NCBI GenBank assembly: GCA_965221505.1
Contig: CBDCSI010000001.1
Coordinates: 1-64,000, forward strand
Origin: CAZPXZ01 sp965221505
Lineage (GTDB): Bacteria; Pseudomonadota; Alphaproteobacteria; Rhodobacterales; CAZPXZ01
Direction of reading: 5' to 3'
Length of the DNA stretch: 64,000 nt
The translations under genes and the position numbers were made by a program. Shown piece after piece: positions 24,670-38,000 of this stretch. The first letter of the stretch is position 1; the number at the start of each line of letters is the position of its first letter. The notes under the pieces are model-generated. The model was not told the DNA's origin. It did not search any database and worked only from the letters and a program-made list of their open reading frames with translations.

Positions 24670-24792
24670 GGCAATCCTAAACCTTGTCGTCGGAGCGAGC
24701 GGAATTTGCGGGAGAATCTGGCCTGGACCGGCGAGATTCTCTCCACGTTCGAAGACCGGTGCGGCATCGCTTGCTGTGGCATCGGAACGTGA
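24670..24792 (+). pseudogene. TIR-domain gene remnant (copy A)
   Basis: Directly after the SLOG remnant the frame reads CRRSERNLRENLAWTGEILS then TFEDRC. This lines up with CRRACDRYYREISVELGATH then RAFDDPS at the start of the TIR gene at 47299. The GDIPD loop is lost and the frame closes at 24792. Beyond about 24800 I can follow no homology. It shows that the duplicated unit contained all three genes. Confidence 0.5.
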
Positions 24793-25059
24793 TCGGTCGA
24801 TCGCTCGCCTTGCGGGCTACCCGGCGATGACGCGGGCCGCGTCTGCGCTGCCGTCGGGAGTGTGGAGGATCGGGAAGAGATTCCTGACGGCGTCGGGATC
24901 GCGTGTGCCGGCCGTGAATCCGTCGATGTCCGCCATGCCGAGAATACGTGAGGATTCCCGGCGTGAGGGGGGTACACGCAACGATAGTCCTGATCGATAC
25001 GGTCGAATTCCGTCGCCGGTCGACAAGGATGCGGCATGCGGAGGATCCCGAAGGACGGG

Positions 25060-25600
25060 TTCGGGCGGAGCGTCCCGGTCGTATCCCGGGAAACTTCCGT
25101 GGCCACGGTCGAACGATCCGCCGGATCGGCGCGGCGGAGGAGGGATTCGCCCTCGTGCGCGGCCTTCGGACAGGTTGCACGGTCTTCGCTTCGCCGAGGC
25201 TTGCAGACATCCGGGAGGCCAGTGATTCCCGCGAGCGCTCGGCTGAAGCCGTTGCCGAGTCTCCGGCAGGACAGGCGGTTGCGCGGGAGTCGCCGGACGC
25301 CGCCGACGCGAGAACGGCGGCATCCCGAGAATGCCGTCAGGCGCTCATGAACAGCCTTCGCGAACGCGCGAGCGAGAGGAATTCCGCGCCGATTCCTTCG
25401 CGTGACGGCGGTTCCTGAAGTCTCGCGAACCACGCGTTTCCGAAGGGTCGGGAACGGACGCGAGGGACCCGTCGTCTTCGTGTTCGCTCCCTGGGCGGAG
25501 CCGAAATTTGCGCGTCCGGTGCGAGTCCGGGACAGCGGGCCGTCGAGTAGGAACGCAAGCACACGCTGCATCTGCCGTAGACGGACACCCGGATCGTCTC
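25060..25600 (+). pseudogene. Remnant of the leader and 112-aa protein gene (copy B)
   Basis: The DNA from about 25060 to 25345 resembles the leader at about 45845-46131. Shared stretches include the GGAGCG-TCC-GTCGTAT, GATCCGCCGG-TCGGCG and CTTCGCCGAGG blocks in the same order and spacing. An ATG at 25347 (ATGAACAGCCTTCGCGA) then aligns with the start of the 112-aa gene (ATGGCCAAGCCTTCGCGA). Further on TRFRRVGNGREG is like ERFGRVRKDDEG. No SLOG or TIR sequence follows; the giant gene begins 0.5 kb later. The similarity is patchy and judged by eye. Confidence 0.4.
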
Positions 25601-25976
25601 TACGCCCGGCGTGCTGTCTGCCTGAAGGTTTGTTCGCAGAACGCCCGACCTTCAAGCGCGGCAGGTCGCTCCCAAGGTAGTAGCGCGCAATCTGCAGGTT
25701 CGAAGGCTTCGACGTCGCCTGCGACCACCGCGCCTTCGTGCCAGTCGCGGTATCTGTAGCGGGCGACGGAGCGCTTCTTCCCACGCACTGCCAGAGTCTG
25801 CGCTGGAAGCGCGCCACCCGTGACGGTGACGGCGCCCTGGCTGTACGGCGTTCCCCGTCCGCCAGCCACCCACCCACGGATTCCCAGGCTCTGCGTCACC
25901 GCCGACGCCACAAGCGGGCAGACTCACGCTGTCGCCGTGGCCGTTGGAGAAAGGTATCGCGGGTCGACACGCTCGG

Positions 25977-26010
25977 TTGACATTCGGCGCAAAATAATCG
26001 AGAATATCGT
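25977..26010 (+). promoter_or_regulatory. Candidate promoter of the giant autotransporter gene
   Basis: A consensus TTGACA (25977-25982) opens an AT-rich stretch containing GAATAT (26002-26007) at a 19-base spacing, a poor -10 match. It lies about 85 bases before the ATG, which has AGAAGGG as its ribosome-binding site. Inferred from consensus and position. Confidence 0.35.
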
Positions 26011-26066
26011 AGCCAGAGGTATTTTTGGTATCGACGTGTACAAGAATGAGACGAGGGAGAAGGGCA

Positions 26067-29000
26067 ATGTTCGGTGAATCGTTGGCATGGAGTTTTCGAG
26101 TCCTCCGATTGATCGGTATCACGGCCTTCGCGGTGCCCTTGCTGCTGGTGACGATAGCGGCCCCCGCCGACGCCCAAAACCGGGCGCCGACTTTCAAACC
26201 CGGAAATCTCTTCGACCGAATTCTGAGCGGGAGTTATATCCAAACCAGATTGTCGAACTCATTCTCGGACCCCGACGGCGATACCCTGAGCTACAGTTGG
26301 ACGGCGAATCCGGCGCAGACCAATCTGGACGTGCGGATCGAAACCGGCGTCAGTCCGGTTTTTCCCAACGAGTTCTATCTGCGCTTCAGGGCGACGGGGT
26401 CGGTGGGGCGGACGACCGTGACCGTGACGGCGACGGATCCCGACGGGCTTCAAGCCTCGGGGTCGTTCAGGTTGACGACGATCAACAGTGTGCCGACCGC
26501 CAAGGACCCGCCCTATCCGGACCAGACCCTGGCGGTCGGCAATAAATTGACCATCAAGGCGACGGAGATGTTCGCCGATGCCGACGGGGACGAATTGTTT
26601 TTCGAATTCGGATCACCATCAGAAATTGGCGGCGGCAACCTGATCGCCGTGGATCATTCAGAAGCGGATGGGATCTGGCCTCGATTTCGTAAGATCACGC
26701 TGACCGGCAAGTCGACCGGCGAGGCCACCATCACGCTGTCAGGGGAGGACAGCTTTCGCACCAACGGGTCCGACAGCTTTAAGCTCACCGTCATCGCGAA
26801 GGCGGCCAAGCCGGCGGGGTTCACGGTCACGTCGGGCGACGGGCAGGCGGTGTTGGCCTGGGCGGACCCGAGCGATAGCGGCATCGTCAAATATCAGCAA
26901 CGCTACAAGGCGGGGTCGAGCTTCTCCGCGAGCGACGACAGCCTGTGGTCGGATATCGCCGGGAGCGGGGCTTCCACCACCGGACACACAGTGACCGGGC
27001 TCACCAACGGCACGGAATACGTCTTCCAGATCCGGGCCGTGAACGCGGGCGGCGTCGGCGTCCTCTCGGACGAGGCGGTGCTGCGGCTGGGCGCGCCGCT
27101 CCAGCCCGGCGGCTTCCGGTTGGTGGGCGGCAACGCCCAGGTGGCGTTGAGCTGGAACGATCCTTCCGACGCGACCGTCACCAAGTATCAGCTGCGCTAC
27201 AAGGCCGGCACGAGTTTCTCCGCCAGCGACGCCTGGAGCGACATCGCCGGCAGCGGCGCGACCACCACCGCGCATACCGTCACCGGGCTGACCAACGACA
27301 CGACCTATGCCTTCCAGGTCCGGGCGGTGAACGCAAACGGCGCCGGGCCGGCCTCCGAAACCCGCACCATGTTGCCGCGCGCCAGCAACCAGGCGCCGAC
27401 ACTATACGGCAGCGGCATCTTCAATTACCCCAACAACGAATACCCAGCAGTCGTAGTTGGCGGATCGTTTGCGGGCAGAAGATTGATGGGGAATTACGGC
27501 GGAGGATTCACCGACCCGGACGGCGACGCCCTGACCTTCACCTGGTCGACGAACCCGGCGCAGGCCAATTTGGAAGCGCGCGTCGAAACCCTGCCCGGAC
27601 AGGAGAGCCTGGGTCCCTATTTTCGCTACCGGGCGACGGGGCCGGTGGCGCGAACGACACTGACCGTGACCGGGACGGATCCCTACGGGCTGTCGGTCTC
27701 GGAATCCGTCTACGTGACGTCGACCAACAGCAGGCCCACGGCCAAGAACCCGCCCTATCCGGACCAGACCCTGGCGATCGGCAACACGTTGATCGTCGTG
27801 GCGACGGACTTGTTCGTCGATCCGGACGGGGACGAAGTGCGTTTCGTACCCACGTCTCGTAGCGGTGACGGGTTCACGCTGGTCCAAACGTCGCTTGGCG
27901 ACGAAATTAATCCGTACACGCTGACCGGCGAGACGGCCGGCACGGGCACCATTTCGATTCAAGGGGAGGACGTCTTTGCCGCCACGAAGTGGGACAGCTT
28001 CCAGCTCACCGTCATCGCGGCGGCGGCGACGCCGACCGGCCTCGCGGCGGCGGCGGGCGACACGCAGGTGACGCTTTCCTGGACCGATCCGGGCGACAGC
28101 GGCATCACCAAGTACCAGTCGCGCCACAAGGCGGGAACGAGTTTCGCAGACGGCGACGACAGCCTTTGGACGGACGTCGCCGGCAGCGGCGCCTCGACCA
28201 CGAGCCACACGGTGACCGGGCTCGCCAACGGCACCGCCTACGTTTTCCAGGTCCGGACCGCAAATGCGGGCGGGCCGGGCGGCGCCTCCGGCGCGGTGAC
28301 GGCGACGCCGGCGCTCGCGATCCCGGCCGCGCCGGGCGACCTCGACGCGGAATTCGGCGACGGGCATGTGGCGCTCCGCTGGAAGCTGCCGACCAATACG
28401 AGCGAGATCGACAAGGTGCAGTTGCGCTGGAAGGCGAGCGCCTCGCTGCCCTTTACCGCCAGCGACGCCTGGACCGATCTCGCCGCCACGGCGACCGACC
28501 GCACGGTGACGGGCCTCACCAACGACACGGCCTACAGCTTCGAGCTGCGCGCGACCAATACGGCCGGCGCGGGCGCGGCGGCGACGGCGGCCGGCACGCC
28601 GGCAGCGGTGCCGGAGGCGCCGACCGGGCTGGCGGTCGCGGCGGGCGACGGGTATGTGACGCTGAGCTGGGACGACCCCTCCGACAGCGAAATCACGAAA
28701 TATCAGCTGCGCTACAAGGCGGGCGCGAGCTTCTCCGCCGGCGACGGCAGCCTGTGGACGGACGTCTCCGGCAGCGGGGCCGGAACGACAAGCCTGACCG
28801 CGACCGTGCCGACCGCGGGAACCGCCTACGTCTTCCAGATCCGGGCCGCGAACGCGGCCGGCGTCGGCCTGCGCTCGGAGGCGGCGAGGCTGTATCCCAG
28901 CGCGCCGCCGACCGGTTTCCGGGCGGTGGGCGGCGACGGCGAGGCGGCGTTGACCTGGAAGCATCCCGCCGACGACAACATCACCAAGTACCAGCTGCGC

Positions 29001-32000
29001 TACAAGGCGGGGACGAGTCTCTCGGCCAGCGACGCCTGGACCGACATCGCCGGCAGCGGCGCCTCGACCGTCAGCCATACCGTGACCGGGCTGACCAACG
29101 ATACGGTCTACGCGTTCCAGATCCGGGCGGCGACCGCCCACGGCGCCGGGCAGCCCTCCGAAACCCGGACGGTGAAGCCCAGCGTCATGAACCAGGCGCC
29201 CCATATTCGTGTCGGGTCGGCGTTCTCCGCAGTTGCGGTGATCGAGCTGTCAGAGGGTTTGCATTATGCGGACAATAGACTGACGGGACCCAACGGAGAC
29301 TTCGTAGACCCGGACGGCGACGACTTGACGTTCGCGTGGACGGCAAACCCGCCTAGAGAACATCTGGACGTGCGGATCGAGAACTTAATCTACTCCGGGA
29401 ACTCCGACCCTGAGCCAGTTCTTCGCTACAGGATGACGGGGCCGGTGGAGAAGACGACCGTGACCGTCACGGCGACGGATCCCGGCGGGCTCCAGGCCTC
29501 GTTCTCCGTCTGGATGCTTTCGAAAAGCGCCAGCAACAGCGCGCCGAACGTCAAGACCTCGCCTTATCCGGACCGGGTGCTGGCGGTCGGCAACAAGTTG
29601 ACCGTAAAGGCGACGGACGTCTTCGTCGATCCTGACGGGGACGAACCGCTATTTCGCAAAACCTCCCCCGGTGACTCGGCGAAACCCGGTCCGTATCAGA
29701 AGGTCGCGTACGAGTTCGGCGCCTCCAAACGCTCTAACGTGACACCCAATACCAACGAACTCTACGGCACGGTTACGTTTACCGCCAAGGCGAAGGGCGA
29801 CGCCACCGTCACGCTGGAAGGGGCCGATATCTTCGATCCCGATTCCTCGACGACCGACAGCTTCGAGATCGCCGTCGTCGCGAGGGCGGCCACGCCGACC
29901 GGTCTGGAGACGACGACGAGCGACGGGCACGCGGTGCTGACCTGGAACGATCCGGGCGACAGCGGCATCACCAAGTTCCAGTCGCGCCACAAGGTGGGGA
30001 CTGGCTTTGCGGACGGCGACGACGGACTGTGGACGGACGTCCCCGGCAGCGGGGCTTCCACCGTCAGCCACACCGTGACCGGGCTCGCGAACGGAACGAC
30101 GCATGTCTTCCAGATCCGGGCCGTGAACGCCGGCGGCCCGGGCACCGCCTCCGCGACCGCGATCGCCGTGCCGGCGCTGACGATTCCGGCCGCTCCGACC
30201 GGCCTCGTCGCGACGGCGGGCCACGGGCAGGTCGCTCTCGGCTGGTCGCTGCCGACCAATACGAGCGAGATCGACGACGTGCAGCTGCGCTGGAAGGCGA
30301 GCGCCTCGCTGCCCTTCGACGCCAGCGACGCCTGGGTCGACCTCGCCGCCACGGCGACGAGCCGCACGGTGACGGGCCTTACCAACGGCACGGCCTACAG
30401 TTTCGAGTTGCGCGCGGTCAACACCGCCGGCGTCGGCCCGGCAGCCAGCGCCGCCGCGACGCCGACGGCGGTGCCGGCGCCGGCCGCTCCGACCGGCCTG
30501 GCGGCGGCGGCGGGAGACGCGCAGGCGGCTCTCACCTGGAGCGATCCGAGCGACGGCAACATCGCCAGATACCAGTCGCGCCACAAGGCCGGGACGGGCT
30601 TCTCCAGCGGCGACGACGGCCTGTGGGCGGACATTGCCGGCAGCGGGACTTCCACCGTCAGCCACACCGTGACCGGGCTCGCCAACGCGACGCAGCACGT
30701 TTTCCAGATCCGGGCCGTGACTGCGGGCGGTCCGGGACCCGCCTCCGCCGCGGTGACGGCCACGCCGGCGCTCGCGATCCCGGCCGCGCCGACCGGCCTC
30801 GGCGCGGCGACGGGCGACGGGCAGGTAGCGCTCGGCTGGACGCTGCCGACCAACGCGAGCGCGATCGACAAGGTGCAGTTGCGCTGGAAGACGAGCGCGT
30901 CGCTGCCCTTCGGCGTCGGCGACGCCTGGGTCGACCTCGCCGCCGCGGCGACGAGCCATACGGTGACGGGCCTCACAAACGGCACCGCCTACAGCTTCGA
31001 GCTGCGCGCGGTCAACGCGGCCGACGCCGGCCCGGCGGCCAGCGCCGCCGCGACGCCGCAGGATCTCGCGCCCTCCTTCGGCCTGGCGAGCGTCGCCGAC
31101 CGGAGCTACGTGGATGGCTCGGCGATCGCCGCGCTCGCGTTGCCGGCGGCGACCGGCGGCAACGTCCCGCTCTCCTACGCGCTGACGCCCGCCCTGCCTG
31201 CCGGCCTCGCCCTCGATACGGCGACGCGCACCGTCTCCGGGACGCCGACGGCGGCGCAGGCGGCGACCAGCTACAGCTGGACCGCGACAGACGCCGACGG
31301 CGACAGCGTCACTCTGAGTTTTTCCGTCGCCGTGGAGGCCGACGCCAAGCCCGCGTTCGGCGGGGCCTCGATCGCAAACCAGGACTACGAGCCGCACTAC
31401 GCCGTCGTCGCGCTCGCGCTGCCGGCGGCGACCGGCGGCAACGGGACGCTCGCCTACAGCCTTACCCCCGCCCTGCCTGCCGGTCTCTCCCTCGATGCGG
31501 CGACGCGCACCGTCAGCGGGACGCCGACGGCGGCGCAGGGCGCGACCGTCTACCGCTGGACCGCGACCGACGCGGACGGCGACACGGCGACGATCGACTT
31601 CTCCCTCGCCGCCACCTACGGGCGCCCGGCCGCGCCCGCCGGCTTCGCCGCCCAGGCCGGCGACACCGAGGTGACGCTTTCCTGGAACGATCCCGGCGAC
31701 GGCAACGTCACCGGCTATCGGCTGCGCCACAAGGCGGGAGGGAGCTTCGACGCGAGCGACGACAGCCTGTGGACGGACATCGCCGGCAGCGGCGCTTCCA
31801 CCGTCGGCCACAGCGTGACCGGGCTCGCCAACGGCACCGCCTACGTCTTCGAGATCCGCGCCGTCAATGCCGGCGGTCCGGGCGCCGCCTCCGGCGCGGC
31901 GACCGCCACGCCGGCGCTCGCGATCCCGGCCGCGCCGACCGGCCTCAGCGCGGAGGTCGGCGACGGGCGACTGGTGCTCCGCTGGACGCTGCCGACCAAC

Positions 32001-35000
32001 GCCAGCGAGATCGACAAGCTGCAGCTGCGCTGGAAGGTGAGCGCCTCGCTGCCCTTCGACGCCGGCGACGCCTGGACCGACCTCGCCGCCACGGCCACCA
32101 GCCATACGGTGACGGGCCTCACCAACGACGTCGCGAGGAGCTTCGAGCTGCGCGCGGTCAACACGGCCGGCGCGGGCGCGGCGGCCACGGCGGCCGGCAC
32201 GCCGGCGGCGGTGCCGGCCGCGCCGACCGGGCTGGCGGTCGCGGCGGGCGACGGGCATGTGACGCTGAGCTGGGACGACCCCTCCGACAGCGCAATCACG
32301 AAATATCAACTGCGCCACAAGGCGGGGACGGACTTTGCGGACGGCGACGACAACCTTTGGACGGACGTCTCCGGCAGCGGGGCTGCCACCACGAGCCTGA
32401 CCGTGACCGTGCCGACCGCGGGAATCGCCTACGTCTTCCAGATCCGGGCCGCGAACGCGGTCGGCGTCGGCCCGCGCTCGCAAGCGGCGAGGCTGTCTCC
32501 CAGCGCGCCGCCGACCGGCTTCCAGGCGGTGGGCGGCGACGGCGAAGCGACGCTGACCTGGAACGATCCGGGCGACAGCGGCATCGTCAGGTACCAGTCG
32601 CGCCACAAGGCGGGGACGGGCTTTGCGGACGGCGACGACGGACTGTGGACGGACGTCTCCGGCAGCGGGGCTTCCACCGTCAGCCACACCGTGACCGGGC
32701 TCACGAACGGAACCACCCATGTCTTCCAGATCCGTGCCGTGAACGCCGGCGGCCCGGGCGTCGCCTCCGCGACCGCGATCGCCGTGCTGGCGCAAACGGC
32801 ACCGGCCGCTCCGACCGGCCTCGCCGCGACGGCGGGCCACGGGCAGGTCGCGCTCGGCTGGACCCTGCCGACCAATACGAGCGCGATCGACAAGGTGCAG
32901 CTGCGCTGGAAGGCGAGCGCCTCGCTGCCCTTCGACGCCAGCGACGCCTGGGTCGATCTCGCCGCCACGGCGACGAGCCGCACGGTGACGGGCCTTACCA
33001 ACGGCACGGCCTACAGTTTCGAGTTGCGCGCGGTCAACACGGTCGGCGTCGGCCCGGCGGCCAGCGCCGCCGCGACGCCGACGGCGGTGCCGGCGCCGGC
33101 CGCTCCGACCGGCCTGGCGGCGGCGGCGGGAGACGCGCAGGCGACTCTCACCTGGAACGATCCGAGCGACGGCGACATCGCCAAGTACCAGTCGCGCCAC
33201 AAGGCGGGGACGGGCTTCTCCGCCGGCGACGACGGCCTGTGGACGGACGTCGCCGGCAGCGGGGCTTCCACCGTCAGCCACACCGTGACCGGGCTCGCGA
33301 ACGGAACGACCCACGTCTTCCAGATCCGGGCCGTGACTGCGGGCGGTTCGGGTCCCGCCTCCGGCACGGCGACGGCCACGCCGGCGCTCGCGATCCCGGC
33401 CGCGCCGACCGGCTTCGTCGCGGCGACGGGCATCGGGCGGGCAGCGCTCGGCTGGACGCTGCCGACCAACGCGAGCGCGATCGACAAGCTGCAGCTGCGC
33501 TGGAAGACGAGCGCGTCGCTGCCCTTCGACGCCAGCGACGCCTGGGTCGACCTCGCCGCCGCGGCGACGAGCCATACGGTGACGGGCCTCCTCAACGGCA
33601 CCGCCTACAGCTTCGAGCTGCGCGCGGTCAACGCGGCCGGCGCCGGCCCCGCGGCCAGCGCCGCCGCGACGCCGCAGGATCTCGCGCCCTCCTTCGGCCA
33701 GTCGAGCGTCGCCGACCGGATCTACGTAGAGGGCTCGGCGATCGCCGCGCTCGCGCTGCCGGCGGCGACCGGCGGCAACGTCCCGCTCTCCTACGCGCTG
33801 ACGCCCGCCCTGCCCGCAGGCCTCGCCCTCGATTCGGCGACGCGCACCGTCTCCGGGACGCCGACGGCGGTCGAGGCGGCGACGACCTACAGCTGGACCG
33901 TAACCGACGCCGACGGCGACAGCGCCACCCTCAGCTTCGCCGTCGCCGTGCAGGCGGACGCCTTGCCCTCCTTCGGCCACGCCGCGATCGCAAGCCAGGA
34001 ATACAAGCTGCATTACACGATCGCCACGCTGACCCTGCCGCAGGCTAGCGGCGGCAACGGCGCGCTCGCCTACAGCCTCAGCCCCGCCCTGCCGGCGGGC
34101 CTCGCCCTGGACAGCGCCGCGCGCACCGTCTCGGGCGCGCCGACGGCGGCGCAGGGCGCGACCGTCTACAACTGGATCGCGACCGACGCCAACGGCGACA
34201 CGGCGACGCTCGCCTTCGCCGTCGCCGTCGGCGCCGCCGATGCGCATCCGGCCGCGCCCGCCGGCTTCGCCGCCGCAGTCGGCGACGGTCGGGTGACGCT
34301 GTCATGGAGCGCTTCCGCCGACACCCGCATCACCGGTTACCAGTTGCGCCACAAGCAGGGAACGTCCTTCTCCGCCAGCGACGCCTGGACCGACATCGCC
34401 GGCAGCGGGGCCTCCACCGCCGGCCATGTCGTGACCGGCCTGCAGAACGACAACCGATACGTCTTCCAGATCCGCGCCGTGGCGGGCAGCGTCGAGGGCG
34501 TTCCGTCCGCCGCCGCCGCCGCGACGCCGGTTCCCCCGCCGGTAAAACCGACCGGGCTGACCGCAACGGTCGGCAACGCCCAGGTGACGCTCAGCTGGGA
34601 CGATCCCTCCAATGCGACCGTCACCCGCTACGAGTTGCGCCACACCTCGGCGGCGAGCTTCGGGGCGAACGACGCCTGGAGCGCGATCCCCGGCAGCGGC
34701 GCGGCCACCACCGACCGCACGGTGGCGGGCCTGGCCAACGGCGTGGCCCGACGCTTCCAGATTCGGGCGGTGAACGCGGTCGGCCCGGGTCCCGCCTCGG
34801 ACGAGGTGACAGCGACGCCGCAGGACCTCGCGCCCACCTTCGGAGCCAATTCGACCCTGACCGTTTCCGCCGAGCAACTTCGCCCCCTGGACCAGAGTCT
34901 GCCGCTGGCGACCGGCGGCGACGGCCCGCTGACGTATTCCTTCACGGCCGACCTGCCGGCGGGCCTGACCTTCGACAGCGCCGCGCACCGCATCGCGGGC

Positions 35001-38000
35001 GCGCCGACCGCGACGCAGAGCGCGACCTCCTACAGCTTCAAGGCGACCGACGCCGACGGCGACAGCGCGACGGCGACCGTGACCATCCAGGTCGAGTACA
35101 AGGGCCCGCCGCTGCCCGCCAATTTCACTGTCACGCCGGGCGACGGCCAGGTGACGCTCAGCTGGGTTCCTGTCCAGCACGAGCATATCGACGGGTACAA
35201 TATCCTTTATAATAAGGGGTCGAGTATAGATTTTGATTTTGCGGCCCACGCAACTGTGAACGATACGGTGACGTCCTTCACGGCGACCGGCCTCGACAAC
35301 GGCGATCAATACGTCTTTCGGTTCGTTCCGGTCCAGTCTGAAATCGGATTGAAATATCTGTACTACGACGTCACCGCGACGCCGAGCGCGGCGCCGGGGC
35401 AGCCGGGCGGGGTCGCCGCGGCGGCGGGCGACAGGCGGGTCGAACTGTCCTGGAACGCCATCGCCACGGCCTCGCGCTGGGACTATCGCCAGCAGGCCGC
35501 CGGCGGGGCGTTCGGCGCCTGGCGGGCGATCCCGGACAGCGGAAGCGCCAGCACGGGATACAGGGTCACCGGGCTGACCAACGGAACCGCCTACGGTTTC
35601 CAGGTCCGGGCGGTCACGGGCTATACCGCCACTGCGGCGTCGGGCACGGTCACGGCGACGCCGGCGGCCGGTCCGCCCGGCGCGGTCACGAGCCTCGCCG
35701 CCACGGCGAGCGTCGGCGCGGTCGGGCTTACCTGGAGCCTGCCGACCAACACCGACGACATCGACAAGCTGCAGGTGCGCTGGAAGCGGACCTCGGCGCT
35801 GCCCTTCACCGCCAGCGACGCCTGGACCGACCTGGCGGCGGACGCGACCCGCGTCCGCGCCACCGGCCTGACCGACGGCGCGGCCTACAGCTTCGCGGTG
35901 CGCGCGGTGAACGGCGACGGCGCGGGCGCGGTCGCCACCGTCGCCGCGACGCCGCAGAGCCACGCGCCGGCCGCGCCGACCGGCCTCACCGCGACGGCGG
36001 GCCTCAGCGCGGCGACGCTCGCCTGGGACGACCCTCTGGACGCGACCGTCACCGGCTACGAGTTGCGCTACACCGACGCGGCGAGCTTCGGGGCGGGCGA
36101 CACCTGGAGCGCGATTCCCGGCAGCGGCTCCACGACTACCGGCCATACGGTGGCGGGTCTCGACGTTCGGACGGTCTGGCGTTTCCAGGTCCGGGCGGTG
36201 AACGGCAGCGGCGCGAGCGCCTCGGCCGAGGCGAGCGCGACGCTGAAAGACCTGACGCCCTATTTCGGGGCTGCGACGGTCGCCGACCGGAGCTACAGGC
36301 AGTGGACGCCGATCGCGGCGCTGACGCTGCCGGCGGCGACCGGCGGCGACGGCGTGACAACCTATGCGCTCACGCCTGACCTGCCGACCGGTCTCGCTCT
36401 CGATGCGGCGACGCGCACCGTCTCCGGCACGCCGACGGCGGCGCAGGCGGCGACGAACTACAGCTGGACGGCGACCGACGCCGACGGCGATTCGACGGCA
36501 CTCACCTTCGCCTTCACCGTCGTCACCTGGAGCCCTGCCGCGCCCGCCGGCTTCGCCGCCCAAGCCGGCGACACCGAGGTGACGCTGTCCTGGAACGATC
36601 CGGGCGACGCCAGCGTCACCGGCTATCGGCTGCGCCACAAGGCGGGAGGGAGCTTCGACCCGAGCGACGACAGCCTGTGGACGGACATCGCCGGCAGCGG
36701 CGCTTCCACGACCGGCCACACCGTGACGGGGCTCTCCAACGGCACCGCCTACGTCTTCGAGGTCCGCGCCGTCAACGGCGGCGGTCCGGGCGCCGCCTCC
36801 GCCGCGGCGACGGCCACGCCGGCACTCGCGGTCCCGGCGGCGCCGAGCGGCCTCGTCGCAGTGGCCGCCGACGGGCGCATGGCGCTTCGCTGGACACTGC
36901 CGACCAACGCCAGCGAGATCGACAAGCTGCAGCTGCGCTGGAAGGCGACGGCGAGCCTGCCCTTCGCCGGCAGCGACGCCTGGGGCGACCTCTCCGCCAC
37001 GGCGACCGACCACACGGTGACCGGCCTCGCCAACGACACCGCCTACAGTTTCGAGTTGCGCGCGGTCAACACGGCCGGCGCCGGCCTGGCGGCAAGCGTC
37101 GCCGGCACGCCGCTGCCGGTTCCGGACGCGCCGACCGGTCTCGCGACGGCGGCGGGCGACACGCAGGCGACGCTCTCCTGGACCGCTCCGGGCGACAGCG
37201 GAATCACCGGGTATCAGTCGCGCCACAAGGCGGGCGGGAGCTTCGACGACGGCGACGGCAGCCTGTGGACGGACATCGCCGGGAGCGGCGCTTCCACGAC
37301 CGACCACACGGTGACCGGGCTGGCCAACGGCACCGCCTACGTCTTCCAGGTCCGGGCCGTGAACGCGCGCGGTTCGGGCGTCGCCTCCGCCGCCGTGACG
37401 GCCACGCCGGCGCTCGCGGTCCCGGCGGCGCCGAGCGGCCTCGTCGCAGTGGCCGCCGACGGGCGCATGGCGCTTCGCTGGACACTGCCGACCAACGCCA
37501 GCGAGATCGACAAGCTGCAGCTGCGCTGGAAGGCGACGGCGAGCCTGCCCTTCGCCGGCAGCGACGCCTGGGGCGACCTCGCCGCCACGGCGACCGACCA
37601 TACGGTGACGGGCCTCACCAACGACACCGCCTACAGCTTCGAGTTGCGCGCGGTCAACACGGCCGGCGCCGGCCTGGCGGCGAGCGTCGCCGGCACGCCG
37701 GTGCCGATCCCGGAAGCGCCGACCGGCCTCGCGGCGGCGGCGGGCGACACGCAGGCGACGCTCTCCTGGACCGATCCGGGCGACAGCGGAATCACCAAGT
37801 ATCAGTCGCGCCACAAGGCGGGCGGGAGCTTCGACGACGGCGACGGCAGCCTGTGGACGGACATCGCCGGGAGCGGCGCTTCCACGACCGACCACACGGT
37901 GACCGGGCTTACCAACGGAACCGCCTACGTCTTCCAGGTCCGGGCCGTGAACGCGCGCGGTTCGGGCGTCGCCTCGTCCTCCGTGACGGCCACGCCGGCG

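Larger units (their letters stand above)
24801..26066. other. Gene-poor region with decayed sequence upstream of the giant gene
   Basis: About 1.27 kb with no intact gene. It includes the copy B remnant (25060-25600). Frames on the minus strand are long but Arg/Pro-rich and do not resemble any family. The last 200 bases before the giant gene become AT-rich and contain its candidate promoter. Confidence 0.5.

Noticed and set aside
24817..24960. Minus-strand peptide ending GTRDPDAVRNLFPILHTP in a 168-codon frame
   Set aside because: The tail looks protein-like, but the rest of the frame is Arg/Pro-rich and the other strand holds decayed SLOG/TIR sequence; not enough to call a gene.
29649..34247. 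Very long minus-strand open frames opposite the giant gene (also 34302-41453 and 41658-46022)
   Set aside because: They are mirror images of the high-GC Fn3 repeats, Arg/Gly/His-rich with repeated GRxGRR patterns and no family resemblance; the plus-strand frame explains the region completely.
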